This document shows, piece by piece, positions 1 through 7,451 of a DNA stretch of 15,935 nt. The notes beneath the pieces were generated by a model. It searched no databases. It worked only from the letters and a program-made list of their open reading frames with translations, and was not told the DNA's origin. The first letter of the stretch is position 1; each line of letters begins with the position of its first letter. Both the position numbers and the translations under genes were made by a program. This stretch comes from Bacillota bacterium. Lineage in GTDB: Bacteria > Bacillota > Dethiobacteria > DTU022. The stretch covers positions 1-15,935 of the forward strand of contig JAAZPS010000286.1 in NCBI GenBank assembly GCA_012797095.1, read 5' to 3'.

Positions 1-439
1 CCGGGGCGGGGGAGGTGTGCTCTTCATCCATCGGATCGCTTATCCCGACGGTATCGATGCACTCTGCCAGCGAAGGGATCGACTGGGCCCGGATCGGATC
101 GGCCGGATCCCCCGGATCGATCAGGCTGAGATAGTACGGCGAGACTGCCCAGCGGTACGAGGCGCCGGTTCGCTCGATCTCTTCAAGCTGAATCGGGCTC
201 AGGGGAAGATATTCGTTCAACAGCTCGGGGGTGGCGATCCGGTTTTTCAGATGCCACCGCCAGTTTTGCCAATCCTGTGCGGTGGCCTGGAAAAGCGACC
301 GCAGCTTCTCCTGATTTTTTTGAATGCGTGGCCATTGCTGGAAACCGGTCGGGATGGCGGGCAGGGCCTCGGTATAGTCCCGGATGGACTGCTTCAGCTG
401 CTCGGCTCGTTGTAAGGCCTTTTCCCTGCTTTCGGACAA
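1..439 (-). CDS. KamA-family 2,3-aminomutase, probably glutamate 2,3-aminomutase (5' part only)
   Basis: This is the N-terminal 146 codons of a radical-SAM, PLP-dependent aminomutase; the rest lies beyond the left edge, so the CxxxCxxC cluster and the PLP lysine cannot be seen. Recognisable family blocks are IPTGFQQWP (29-37), DWQNWRWHLKNRI (56-68), YRWAVSPYYLSLIDPGDP (95-112), PIRAQSIPS (115-123) and DPMDEEHTSPAP (135-146). From memory, the DPMDEE.TSPAP block resembles clostridial glutamate 2,3-aminomutases (which make beta-glutamate) more than lysine 2,3-aminomutase, which has a DP.HED-type block there. Start chosen: TTG at 439, 9 nt after GGAGAAGGGAG; no in-frame ATG exists upstream. It follows the peptidase genes after a 155-nt gap, so it may be the last gene of that unit or separately transcribed. 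Family assignment is firm; substrate is inferred. Confidence 0.88.
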   Translation of the reverse strand, partial: MSESREKALQRAEQLKQSIRDYTEALPAIPTGFQQWPRIQKNQEKLRSLFQATAQDWQNWRWHLKNRIATPELLNEYLPLSPIQLEEIERTGASYRWAVSPYYLSLIDPGDPADPIRAQSIPSLAECIDTVGISDPMDEEHTSPAP

Positions 440-546
440 TTCCTTGCGCTCCCTTCTCCTGCAAAAGATCTTCCCAAAAAGTATACCATACGATTCAGTC
501 AAGTCAAAATTTGCTTGATTCAGGAAATTGTTCCGCTGCTGTCAGG

Positions 547-569
547 CCGGCCCCGGGGCATGGGGCCGG
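547..569. repeat. GC-rich perfect inverted repeat between aminomutase and peptidase genes
   Basis: CCGGCCCC (547-554) and GGGGCCGG (562-569) form an 8-bp perfect stem with a 7-nt loop. It lies 25 nt past the stop of the upstream peptidase gene (both neighbours on the minus strand). No T-run follows on either strand, so it is not a standard intrinsic terminator. It could be an mRNA-stabilising or attenuating hairpin. Nothing else was seen in the 155-nt gap. Confidence 0.4.
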
Positions 570-594
570 AACAGCTCTGCGATCCCTTGATCCC

Positions 595-1602
595 TCAAAT
601 TTCCTTTTCGGGAAGGGGCCAGGCCCGGGAGGCCAGCTTCTCGATGAGGGTAACAGCATGGCGAAGATCGCCGGCATCGATCATCTCCGAAGGGGCGTGG
701 ACATAGCGACAGGGGATCGAGAGAGCACCCGAGGGAACCCCCCCGCGGGACAGGTGGATCGCCCCGGCATCGGTCCCGCCAAGCTCGAGCACCTCTAGCT
801 GGTAAGGGATCTTCTCCTGCTCGGCAGTCGCGATCATCAGATCGCGCACCCTGGGATGGCAGATGACGGAGCGGTCCTTGACCTTGATCGCCGGCCCCTT
901 GCCCAGGGCAACCGCCATCAGCGGCGCCTCGGGGGTATCGCCGACGGAGGTAACATCAACGGCAAAACCGTAGGCGGGCTCAAGGCGATACGCCGCGGTG
1001 GTGGCGCCGCGCAGGCCGACCTCCTCCTGCACCGAGAAGAGAAAACAGACCCCCTGGGGCAGGGAGCGGGGCAGCCGGCGGGCAGCTTCAATCAGAACGG
1101 CGCAGCCGCTGCGGTCGTCCATCGCCTTGGCCAGGTAGCGCCGGCCCAGGTTGACAAAGGGCTGGTGCAGACAGGCCATATCGCCGATGCGAAGGTGCTT
1201 TCTCGCTGTCTCGCCGTCAGCGGCACCGATATCCAGGTACAGTTTGCTCCAGTCCAGCTCTTTGAGATCCTTGATCTTTTCATGATAAACAGTGCCTAGA
1301 AGGCCGTCCTTGAATCTCAGCCGCTGGCCCAACAGCAGGTGCGGCCTGACGCCGCCGACAGGAGCGATGCGTAAAAAACCGTGATCGTCGATATGGGTCA
1401 CGATCACACCGATCTCATCCATATGAGCCGAGAAAAGCAGCAGGGGCGCGGGACCTTCCCGGAGGGCAAAGAGGTTGCCCAGATTATCGGTAAAGGTGCG
1501 ATCAACACTCTGCTCGATCCTTTCCCTGATCAGCTCTCTTACGGCCGCCTCCTCCCCGGAGGGGCCGTCGATTTCAACCAGCTCTTTGATTAGCGCTTCC
1601 AT
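595..1602 (-). CDS. M42 family metallo-aminopeptidase (third of three in tandem)
   Basis: A 335-aa cytoplasmic metallo-aminopeptidase of family M42 (TET/glutamyl aminopeptidase/CelM-like), which removes N-terminal residues from short peptides. The dinuclear metal site can be read directly: H60 in AHMDE, bridging D162 in MDDRSG, catalytic E193 and ligand E194 in QEEVGLRG, D216 in AVDVT and H302 in YVHAPSE. GGTDAG (275-280) is also typical. Length is normal for the family (about 330-360 aa). It starts at ATG 1602 with a GAGGTG stretch about 13 nt upstream, and lies 29 nt downstream of the second M42 gene, so co-transcription is likely. M42 enzymes usually form dodecameric tetrahedral particles. 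Exact peptide preference cannot be read from the sequence. Confidence 0.95.
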   Translation of the reverse strand: MEALIKELVEIDGPSGEEAAVRELIRERIEQSVDRTFTDNLGNLFALREGPAPLLLFSAHMDEIGVIVTHIDDHGFLRIAPVGGVRPHLLLGQRLRFKDGLLGTVYHEKIKDLKELDWSKLYLDIGAADGETARKHLRIGDMACLHQPFVNLGRRYLAKAMDDRSGCAVLIEAARRLPRSLPQGVCFLFSVQEEVGLRGATTAAYRLEPAYGFAVDVTSVGDTPEAPLMAVALGKGPAIKVKDRSVICHPRVRDLMIATAEQEKIPYQLEVLELGGTDAGAIHLSRGGVPSGALSIPCRYVHAPSEMIDAGDLRHAVTLIEKLASRAWPLPEKEI

Positions 1603-1631
1603 CTTCTTTCAAGTCACCTCATCATCTGTTT

Positions 1632-2633
1632 TTAAGCGATCGTTTCCAGCCAGGCCCGGACCAGGGAGAGCGTATGCCCGAGATCGCTTTTTTTGAGTAC
1701 GCCGCAGGGCGCATGGAGATAGCGGCAGGGCACCGCCACCACCCCGGCCTTGACCCCGGCCCTGCTGAGGGCGATGGCGCCGGCATCGGTACCCCCGGCG
1801 GTGGTGCGGCGAAGCTGAAAGGGTAACCCCGCCTTTTCGGCCGCCCCGATCAGTCCCTTCAGGATGGTGCGGTCGGCGATAAGGGTCCGGTCCATAAAGC
1901 TGATCGCCGGGCCCTGGCCCAGCACGGTGGCGCTGCGCTCTGCTTTGGTCCCGGGAGTATCCGCCGCCGCAGTCGCCTCAACGGCCAGGGCCAGCTGCGG
2001 CTGAAGCGAATAGGCCGCAACCTGCGCCCCCCTGAGACCGACCTCCTCCTGAACGGTGAAAGCAGCGTCAAAGGAGAGGCCGTTCTTTTCCCGGAGCAGC
2101 TCCAGGATAACGGCGCAGCCGGCCCGATCGTCAAAGGCCTTGCCGCGGCAATAGCCGTCGCCGAAGGGCACACACACTGTATCGAAGGAGCCGTATGCGC
2201 CGATGGAAAGATGTTTCTCCGCTTCCTCCTTGTTTTTGGCGCCCATATCGATATAGAGCTGATCCAGCTCCAGCGGTTTCTTCCGCTCTGCCGCTTTCTG
2301 CAGATGGATCGCCTTGGCCCCGATCACCCCGGGGATCCGCTCCGGTCCCAGAAGCACCCTTTTCGAGACCAGCACCCGGCTGTCGATACCGCCCACAGTT
2401 CTGAATTTGAGCTGACCGCTCTTTTCGATGGAGACAACGATCAGACCGACTTCGTCCATATGTGCGGCCAGCATCGCCCTGCGGGCCCCGGCACCCTTCC
2501 GCACCAGCAGGTTGCCCATACTATCGATCCGCCATTCCAGCGGCAGCCCCTGCAGTTGCTCCACGATCACCTCGCGAACCGCACCCTCATCACCGGAAAC
2601 AGCAGGTAGGTTCGATAGCTTTTCTAGAAGCAT
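1632..2633 (-). CDS. M42 family metallo-aminopeptidase (second of three in tandem)
   Basis: A 333-aa M42 aminopeptidase paralogous to both neighbours. Active-site residues: H58 in AHMDE, D168 in FDDRAG, catalytic E196 and ligand E197 in QEEVGLRG, and H307 in YLHAP. The position that is Asp in the flanking paralogues (AVDVT) is Glu here (E219 in AVEATAAADTPG). Glu at this ligand occurs in other M42 subgroups, so the enzyme is probably active, but metal preference or specificity may differ. Start ATG 2633 overlaps the end of the upstream M42 gene by 10 nt (ATGCTTCTAG contains the upstream TAG), implying translational coupling. No clear strong Shine-Dalgarno is needed or seen. Confidence 0.95.
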   Translation of the reverse strand: MLLEKLSNLPAVSGDEGAVREVIVEQLQGLPLEWRIDSMGNLLVRKGAGARRAMLAAHMDEVGLIVVSIEKSGQLKFRTVGGIDSRVLVSKRVLLGPERIPGVIGAKAIHLQKAAERKKPLELDQLYIDMGAKNKEEAEKHLSIGAYGSFDTVCVPFGDGYCRGKAFDDRAGCAVILELLREKNGLSFDAAFTVQEEVGLRGAQVAAYSLQPQLALAVEATAAADTPGTKAERSATVLGQGPAISFMDRTLIADRTILKGLIGAAEKAGLPFQLRRTTAGGTDAGAIALSRAGVKAGVVAVPCRYLHAPCGVLKKSDLGHTLSLVRAWLETIA

Positions 2634-3697
2634 GCCAACCCCTCCACAAACGGGCGTTCAATGCTGCGGGCAAAGGAGGCCAGCAGCCGCCCGGTATTGG
2701 CCAGATCATCCAGACTGAGCAGCTCCACGGTTGTATGCATGTAGCGCAGCGGGATCGACAGCAAGGCGCAGGGGATCCCTTCCCGCGAAACCTGGATCGC
2801 CCAGGCATCGGTCCCGGAGCTGCCCGGATCGGCTTCCCGCTGCACGGTGAAGCGATCGCGGCGGGCCGTCTCTTCCAGGCGCCGGGTCAGCGCCGGGTGA
2901 TAGTTCGGTCCCACGGAGATGACCGGCCCCCCGCCTATCTCGAAGACATCGGGAGGGGTCAGACCGGGGGCCTCACCGTGAGTCACATCGACCGCCACCG
3001 CCAGATCAGGCGCCAGGCTGTAGGCTGCGATGGTGGCACCGCGCAAACCGACTTCCTCCTGCACGCTGGCCACAAAATAGAGATCGGCCTTGTGGCAGAC
3101 CGCGGCCAGTTCGGCGGCACAGATCAGCATGGTGACCACGCCGGCGCGATTGTCCAGCGACTTTCCGGTCAGGCAATTTCCCGCAACCAGAGCCGTCGGG
3201 GCAACCTCGAAGGAGACCAGATCGCCGATCCGCACCTGCGCTTCGGCCTGCTCCCGACTCAAGCCCAGATCGATGAACAACTTTTCAAAGGTCAGCTCTT
3301 CCTTGCGCTCAGCAGCCGTGAGCAGGTGCGGTGCGGTGGCGCCGATGACCCCCTTGAGCAGGCTCCGGCCGTGCACCTCCACGGGCTGGCCGGGAAGGAT
3401 TCGCGGATCGATCCCCCCGACAGCAGTGAAGCGCAGCGCCCCCTCCTGCTCTATCCCGGTAACCATCAATCCGATCTCGTCAAGATGAGCCACCAGGGCC
3501 AGTGAAAAAGGCTTCTCTTCTCCCCGGGGTTCACCCTCCTTGAAGGCGATCAGGTTTCCGAGACGATCCCGCCAGACCCGGGTCACATAACACTCCAGAT
3601 GGCGGCGGATCACCGCCGCAGCACCCTCCTCGCTGCCGGAGATCCCCACAGCAGCGGAGAGCTCCATGATCAGCGCTTTTATCTCTGCTTCATTCAT
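2624..3697 (-). CDS. M42 family metallo-aminopeptidase (first of three in tandem)
   Basis: A 357-aa M42 aminopeptidase, the most divergent of the trio. Metal site: H71 in AHLDE, D182 in LDNRAG (DNR rather than DDR), E214/E215 in QEEVGLRG, D237 in AVDVT and H321 in YMHTTVE. The usual GGTDAG motif is SSGTDAWAIQ here (293-302). These variants suggest a different M42 subgroup and perhaps another N-terminal specificity. Start: ATG at 3697 preferred, 8 nt after AAGGGAG; the adjacent in-frame TTG at 3700 would be only 5 nt away. The Shine-Dalgarno overlaps the TAA of the methionine synthase-like gene 13 nt upstream (TAAGGGAG), so the two genes are surely co-transcribed. Confidence 0.94.
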   Translation of the reverse strand: MNEAEIKALIMELSAAVGISGSEEGAAAVIRRHLECYVTRVWRDRLGNLIAFKEGEPRGEEKPFSLALVAHLDEIGLMVTGIEQEGALRFTAVGGIDPRILPGQPVEVHGRSLLKGVIGATAPHLLTAAERKEELTFEKLFIDLGLSREQAEAQVRIGDLVSFEVAPTALVAGNCLTGKSLDNRAGVVTMLICAAELAAVCHKADLYFVASVQEEVGLRGATIAAYSLAPDLAVAVDVTHGEAPGLTPPDVFEIGGGPVISVGPNYHPALTRRLEETARRDRFTVQREADPGSSGTDAWAIQVSREGIPCALLSIPLRYMHTTVELLSLDDLANTGRLLASFARSIERPFVEGLACF

Positions 3698-3710
3698 CAA
3701 GCCAGCTCCC

Positions 3711-4772
3711 TTATGATATTCTATCCGCCAACGACGCTGTCAAGTAATAGATCCTTGCGGCCAGCTCCGGAGAAAGGGTCCCGGCCCCGCAGGATGGAGT
3801 GATCAGGTAACGGCTGCGAAGTTCTTTTTCAGCAACGCCCTTCCCCAGCAGCGCCTCCCGCTGTGATTCCAGAAGCCGCTCCAGCGAGGATACCTCCTCG
3901 GAGAAAGCCTTCTCCGAAGAGGGGACCATCCCCCAGGCCAGGATCCCGCCGCGTTCAAAGAAAGGGTTGAGCTGATCGCTGTAGACCAGCAGCGAGGCAA
4001 AGTATTCGTAGGCATCGAAACTGATTATCTGCAGCGGCAGCCCGGCGACAAGGGACCAGTCGTTACCGGCGCAGCTGTGCATCCCGGCAATCCCTCCGGC
4101 GGAACGGATTGCCGTGAAGATCTCTTCCATCGAAGCCTCGATCTCGGACCGGCCCAGCCCCACCGCTGTGGAGCTACCGTAATTGTAGAGCGCCGGTTCG
4201 TCAACAAAAAGCACGGCCGGCAGACCGCCGGAGCGCAGCCGTCCGGTCTGCCAGCGCGCCGCCGCCGCCAGGGTCTTGACAATGATCTCCCGCAGGGAGG
4301 GGGTGTAAAAGGATGGTTTGCCCGCAGCATCGGTGACCATGAAGCCGACGGTGACCGGCCCGGCGAGCTGCCCTTTCAGGCAGAGAGTCTCCCGGGGAAA
4401 CCCCCGCAAAGAACGCTCCATGAAGGCGTAGAATCCGGCGGCGCTCTCTTCGGAAAAGGCAAATTCCCGGTCGAGGGCCTCTCTATCTTCCGAGAGCAGC
4501 AGCTCGTAGTAGTCAAGACAGCGCTCCTCCCAACCGGGTTCATCGTGGCAGAAGTAGATCGTTCTGTTGGGCCGGAAAGCGATCAGCTTGCGCCTGACCA
4601 GATTGGCCAGATATTGCCGGGCCAGCCCCTCCACGGCGCCGCGCCGGGGCAGCTGGGGCCAGTGCGGGATCTCCTTGAAGGTATCAACAACCAGATCAAG
4701 AGCCGCCACCGGATCAAGGTGCGGCAAACTGCCGATTCCGGTGGCCAGACCGCACAATCTGCTCGGTGTCAT
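3711..4772 (-). CDS. Core-type cobalamin-independent methionine synthase (MetE C-terminal/UROD fold) family protein
   Basis: A 353-aa protein equal to the catalytic C-terminal barrel of MetE, without the N-terminal domain of full MetE (about 750 aa). Features: ATGIGSLPH with a nearby DP (10-21), PQLP (39-42), FVDEPAL (189-195, matching the MetE DEPA motif), HSC (H232, C234) and PSCGAGTLSP with C328. H232, C234 and C328 match three MetE zinc ligands; the Glu ligand position appears to be D253 in SFDAYEY. Family knowledge: core-MetE proteins are folate-independent methyltransferases, often using methyl-corrinoid proteins, or have unknown methyl donors. Start: ATG 4772, 10 nt after GGGGGAGG; the longer frame back to 4838 adds 22 unconserved residues. 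It leads a tight cluster with three aminopeptidases. Whether it makes methionine is not settled. Confidence 0.85.
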   Translation of the reverse strand: MTPSRLCGLATGIGSLPHLDPVAALDLVVDTFKEIPHWPQLPRRGAVEGLARQYLANLVRRKLIAFRPNRTIYFCHDEPGWEERCLDYYELLLSEDREALDREFAFSEESAAGFYAFMERSLRGFPRETLCLKGQLAGPVTVGFMVTDAAGKPSFYTPSLREIIVKTLAAAARWQTGRLRSGGLPAVLFVDEPALYNYGSSTAVGLGRSEIEASMEEIFTAIRSAGGIAGMHSCAGNDWSLVAGLPLQIISFDAYEYFASLLVYSDQLNPFFERGGILAWGMVPSSEKAFSEEVSSLERLLESQREALLGKGVAEKELRSRYLITPSCGAGTLSPELAARIYYLTASLADRIS

Positions 4773-4915
4773 TTTGGTGAAACCTCCCCCACGCGGCTGC
4801 CGGTAAGCTGTCGCCTGATAGATTCCGGTTCCCCGCAAGATGAATTGCTGAAATCCCCGCTCGAATGCGCTTCCCCTGTGCAGCGGCAGCCTCGCCGGGC
4901 GCCAAACCGCCGGTG

Positions 4916-5212
4916 CTAACTGGGAATATGGATGCTCCGGGCATGGATATATTCGGTACTTCCCTTCAGGATAAGCTGACGGGGACTTTTGGTATAAAAG
5001 ACCAACCCTTTGTACCCGGTCAGATAATGGTACCTGGTTCCAAACAATCTCCCCACAGAGACCACCACCAGGGGTTTCTCAACCCGCTCGACAATGGTGG
5101 AGAAATCCTCCGGGGAGACTCTGACGATCGCCCCGCTGGCCTTGATTGCCTGAGCGATCGCGGCCGCGGCAGCAGCACCGTTTGTGATCTGGATCGCCCC
5201 CTTTTTTCTCAG
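4916..5212 (-). CDS. Conserved-looking small protein of unknown function, apparent CTG start
   Basis: A 98-residue reading frame with clear protein character: an alanine-rich N-terminal segment (ITNGAAAAAAIAQAIKASG, 9-27), a strand-like VRVSPEDF (30-37), a hydrophobic LVVVSVG (48-54), then LTGYKGLVFYTKSPRQLIL (64-82) and SIHIPS at the end. No ATG, GTG or TTG exists in frame between an upstream stop and this conserved-looking start. The best start is CTG at 5212, which overlaps the helicase stop as CTGA, the same 4-nt arrangement as the common ATGA coupling. An alternative is the ATC near 5198 behind AAAAAAGGGGG, as if an ATG had been lost. No signal peptide or membrane segment is evident. I do not recognise the family. 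Codon use matches the neighbours, so I take the gene as real but am unsure of its start. Confidence 0.72.
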   Translation of the reverse strand: MRKKGAIQITNGAAAAAAIAQAIKASGAIVRVSPEDFSTIVERVEKPLVVVSVGRLFGTRYHYLTGYKGLVFYTKSPRQLILKGSTEYIHARSIHIPS

Positions 5213-7236
5213 TATCCGCCGTTCCCGTCGAGTCCGTTCTGCCCGGCCAGGGCCGCCTCAAAGCATTCCCGGGGCAGCTCCTTCAGAAAGAGGGAGGGCG
5301 CACCGGCAGAAGGGCCCCAGCTGCGGTAATCCTGCCAGTAGGTGCTCAGATAGAGATGGCGTCGTGCCCTGGTCACGGCAACGTAGAACAGGCGGCGTTC
5401 CTCGGGCATCTCCTCGTCAAGGACGCGGTGGCTGGGAAAGCTGCCCTCGTTGAGCCCGATGACAAAGACCGCCTCCCATTCCTTTCCCTTGGCACTGTGT
5501 ACCGTCGAGAGCGTCAGTTGATCATCGGGCCCCCCGTCCCCCGCTCCGGTAAAAAGCGACTCCTCCAGGGCCAGCGACTCCAGAAATGCACCGAGGGAAT
5601 CGTGGCGGGAAGCGTTGTCGGCCAACCGCTCGATCCCCCTTAGTCTTTCCTCATATTGATCCGGGTAATTTTTGTGCAAGATCTGCTCGTAACCCTCGCT
5701 CATGATCAGGGCGATCAGCCCGGCAACATTCTGTCCCTTTTCGCCGCTGCTGTCTGCGGCGAGCTGCCGCTGCAGCGCCTCCAGGGTGAGGCACAAAGAG
5801 CGCCAGCCCTCCTTCCCCCGGGCCGGCACAATCCGGCCGGAAAGGGCGGCGCCAAGGGGATCACCGCTCTTCTGCAGATCGCTCCAGAGGCGGTTGCAGG
5901 TCGCCTGGCCCAGGCCGGGCTGCAGCAGCGCCAGACGGCGCCAGGATTCACCATCGGCGGGATTGTGCAGCACCTTCAGGTAGGCCAGCACATCCTTGAT
6001 CTGGCTCTTCTGAAGAAACTTGACCCCGCCGAAGGTGCAGTACGGGATCCCCTGGCGGAGCAGGGCAAATTCCACCTCCGTCGAGAGAAAGGCGCTGCGG
6101 TAAAGCACGGCCATCTCCTTCCAGGGAAGGCCGCTGCGCCGCAGATCGTTGAGCCGATCGAGAACAAAGGAGGCCTCCTCGCGGGCATCGCGGGCCCCGA
6201 CAACGACCGGTTTCTCTGCGGAAGCCTTTTCCGAGAAAAGTTTTTTCGGCAGCTGCACCCGGTTGAAAACGATGGAGGCATTGGCCAGAGCAACGATCTC
6301 GGGGGTGCTGCGGTAGTTCTGCTCCATCCGCACCACCAGCGCCTGCGGATATTTTTCGGGAAACGAAAGAATATTGCCCACATGAGCAAAGCGGAAGGCA
6401 TAGATCGATTGGGCATCGTCGCCGACGGCGCAGACGGAGGCGGCGCCGATAAACTGTTCAACGATCCGTCCCTGGACAATGTTGGTATCCTGAAATTCAT
6501 CGACGAGAAGGTGGGCAAAGCGTTTCCGGTACTGCTCCCTCACCTCGGGATATCTTTCAAAAAGCTCCAGCCAGCGCAGCAGAAGATCGTCAAAATCGAA
6601 GGCATTGGCCTTTTCCTTCTCCTGCTCGTAAAGTGAGGCCAGCTCTTCGATCAGCGTAAGGTGCTCGAAGCTGAAGGGGTAGTCGTCGAGCACCACCTCG
6701 CGCAGGGAAAGCTGCGAGTTGCGCGACCGGCTGATCATCTGTCCGAGCAGCCCCCGCCTGAACAGAAGCCGGCGCTCCTCTTCCTCCAGACTGTGGGGCA
6801 GGCCGGCCGCCAGCCGCCGGAGCATGGCCCGGCTGTCATCCTCATCCATGATCGTAAAATTGCTCTTCCGCTGAACCAGGGAGGCATGCCGCCTGAGCAG
6901 CTGCGCCCCGAAACTGTGGAAGGTTCCCGCCCAGAGGCCGCCGGGCCATGACCCGAGCAGCTGCTGCAGGCGCCCTTTCATCTCTTCGGCGGCCTTGTTG
7001 GTAAAGGTCAGCAGCAAGATCTTCCCCGGCGGCACACCGCACCGGATCAGGTGGGCGGCCCGGTAGACCAGCGCGCGGGTTTTCCCCGAGCCCGGACCGG
7101 CCAGGCCCAGGATCACCGCCTCTTTGGCAGTGACGAATTCCAGCTGGGGTCTGTTCAGCTCGCGCCGCAGCTGCTCCGTCCAGCCGCTGTCCAGCTCATC
7201 TTCTTCAGCAAATGTTCGACTTTCTCCGGTTTCCAA
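5209..7236 (-). CDS. UvrD/PcrA/Rep-type ATP-dependent DNA helicase (superfamily 1)
   Basis: A 675-aa SF1A 3'-5' DNA helicase acting in repair or replication-restart. Motifs in order: Q-motif region LNRPQLEFVT (27-36), Walker A AGPGSGKT (46-53), TFTNKAAEEM (77-86), GTFHSFG (104-110), Walker B LLVDEFQDTN (243-252), motif III VGDDAQSIYAFR (271-282), motif IV QNYRS (306-310), motif V STVHSAKGKEWE (577-588) and motif VI RRLFYVAVTRAR (614-625). It is slightly shorter than UvrD/PcrA (about 720-750 aa) and lacks their basic C-terminal tail. Start: TTG 7236, 7 nt after GGGAGG; an ATG 7 nt upstream is out of frame and reads only 12 codons. It is first in its transcription unit and couples to the small gene downstream. 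The exact orthologue (uvrD versus pcrA) is uncertain. Confidence 0.95.
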   Translation of the reverse strand: METGESRTFAEEDELDSGWTEQLRRELNRPQLEFVTAKEAVILGLAGPGSGKTRALVYRAAHLIRCGVPPGKILLLTFTNKAAEEMKGRLQQLLGSWPGGLWAGTFHSFGAQLLRRHASLVQRKSNFTIMDEDDSRAMLRRLAAGLPHSLEEEERRLLFRRGLLGQMISRSRNSQLSLREVVLDDYPFSFEHLTLIEELASLYEQEKEKANAFDFDDLLLRWLELFERYPEVREQYRKRFAHLLVDEFQDTNIVQGRIVEQFIGAASVCAVGDDAQSIYAFRFAHVGNILSFPEKYPQALVVRMEQNYRSTPEIVALANASIVFNRVQLPKKLFSEKASAEKPVVVGARDAREEASFVLDRLNDLRRSGLPWKEMAVLYRSAFLSTEVEFALLRQGIPYCTFGGVKFLQKSQIKDVLAYLKVLHNPADGESWRRLALLQPGLGQATCNRLWSDLQKSGDPLGAALSGRIVPARGKEGWRSLCLTLEALQRQLAADSSGEKGQNVAGLIALIMSEGYEQILHKNYPDQYEERLRGIERLADNASRHDSLGAFLESLALEESLFTGAGDGGPDDQLTLSTVHSAKGKEWEAVFVIGLNEGSFPSHRVLDEEMPEERRLFYVAVTRARRHLYLSTYWQDYRSWGPSAGAPSLFLKELPRECFEAALAGQNGLDGNGGY

Positions 7237-7270
7237 AGTTCATCCTCCCGTGCAGATTCTTCCTGACATA

Positions 7271-7299
7271 AGTAAAACATACTCCCGCGCCGGACTCAA
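7271..7299 (-). promoter_or_regulatory. Probable sigma-A-type promoter for the helicase operon
   Basis: On the minus strand, TTGAGT (-35, 7294-7299) is separated by 17 bp from TTTACT (-10, 7271-7276), with an extended TGT just before the -10. Predicted transcription start is near 7264, giving a leader of about 28 nt with the GGGAGG site for the TTG start. Confidence 0.5.
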
Positions 7300-7384
7300 G
7301 ACCCGTCCGATGAAAAGTTGGCCGCTTCCGGGGGCCGCTGCGCCGATGATCCGCCGGCTCGATCCGGGACATTTTCAAACGGAC

Positions 7385-7414
7385 TTCGCCAAATCGCAGC
7401 GGCTGTGATAGAAT
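7385..7414 (+). promoter_or_regulatory. Possible promoter for the YchF-like gene
   Basis: TAGAAT at 7409-7414 is preceded by TGA, resembling an extended -10 element; a weak -35 (TTCGCC, 7385-7390) lies 18 bp upstream. The divergent gap between helicase and NTPase genes makes a promoter here necessary, but the -35 match is poor. Confidence 0.33.
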
Positions 7415-7416
7415 AA

Positions 7417-7436
7417 CCGGGTGAAAAACAACCCGG
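7417..7436. promoter_or_regulatory. Perfect 6-bp inverted repeat with 8-nt spacer upstream of the YchF-like gene
   Basis: CCGGGT (7417-7422) and ACCCGG (7431-7436) flank GAAAAACA. The repeat covers the expected transcription start and runs into the GGGGAG ribosome-binding site (7435-7440). It could be an operator or, if within the mRNA, a hairpin that masks the ribosome-binding site. Confidence 0.4.
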
Positions 7437-7451
7437 GGAGATGAAGAGCAG

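Noticed and set aside
2462..3505. Long open frame on the plus strand (347 codons) opposite the M42 genes
   Set aside because: It is antisense to two genes with intact catalytic motifs, has no ribosome-binding site, and its translation is Gln/Gly/Arg-rich with no recognisable fold; long antisense frames are expected at this G+C.
4773..4838. Longer N-terminus for the methionine synthase-like protein from a start at 4838
   Set aside because: The extra 22 residues are not family-like and span the GGGGGAGG ribosome-binding site of the ATG at 4772.
4773..4915. Riboswitch (cobalamin, SAM or T-box) upstream of the methionine synthase-like gene
   Set aside because: I looked for the conserved boxes of these classes in this 143-nt gap and did not recognise them; no intrinsic terminator is visible either.
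5656..6636. 326-codon open frame on the plus strand opposite the helicase gene
   Set aside because: It lies wholly within the helicase gene, whose motifs are all intact; no independent evidence of coding.
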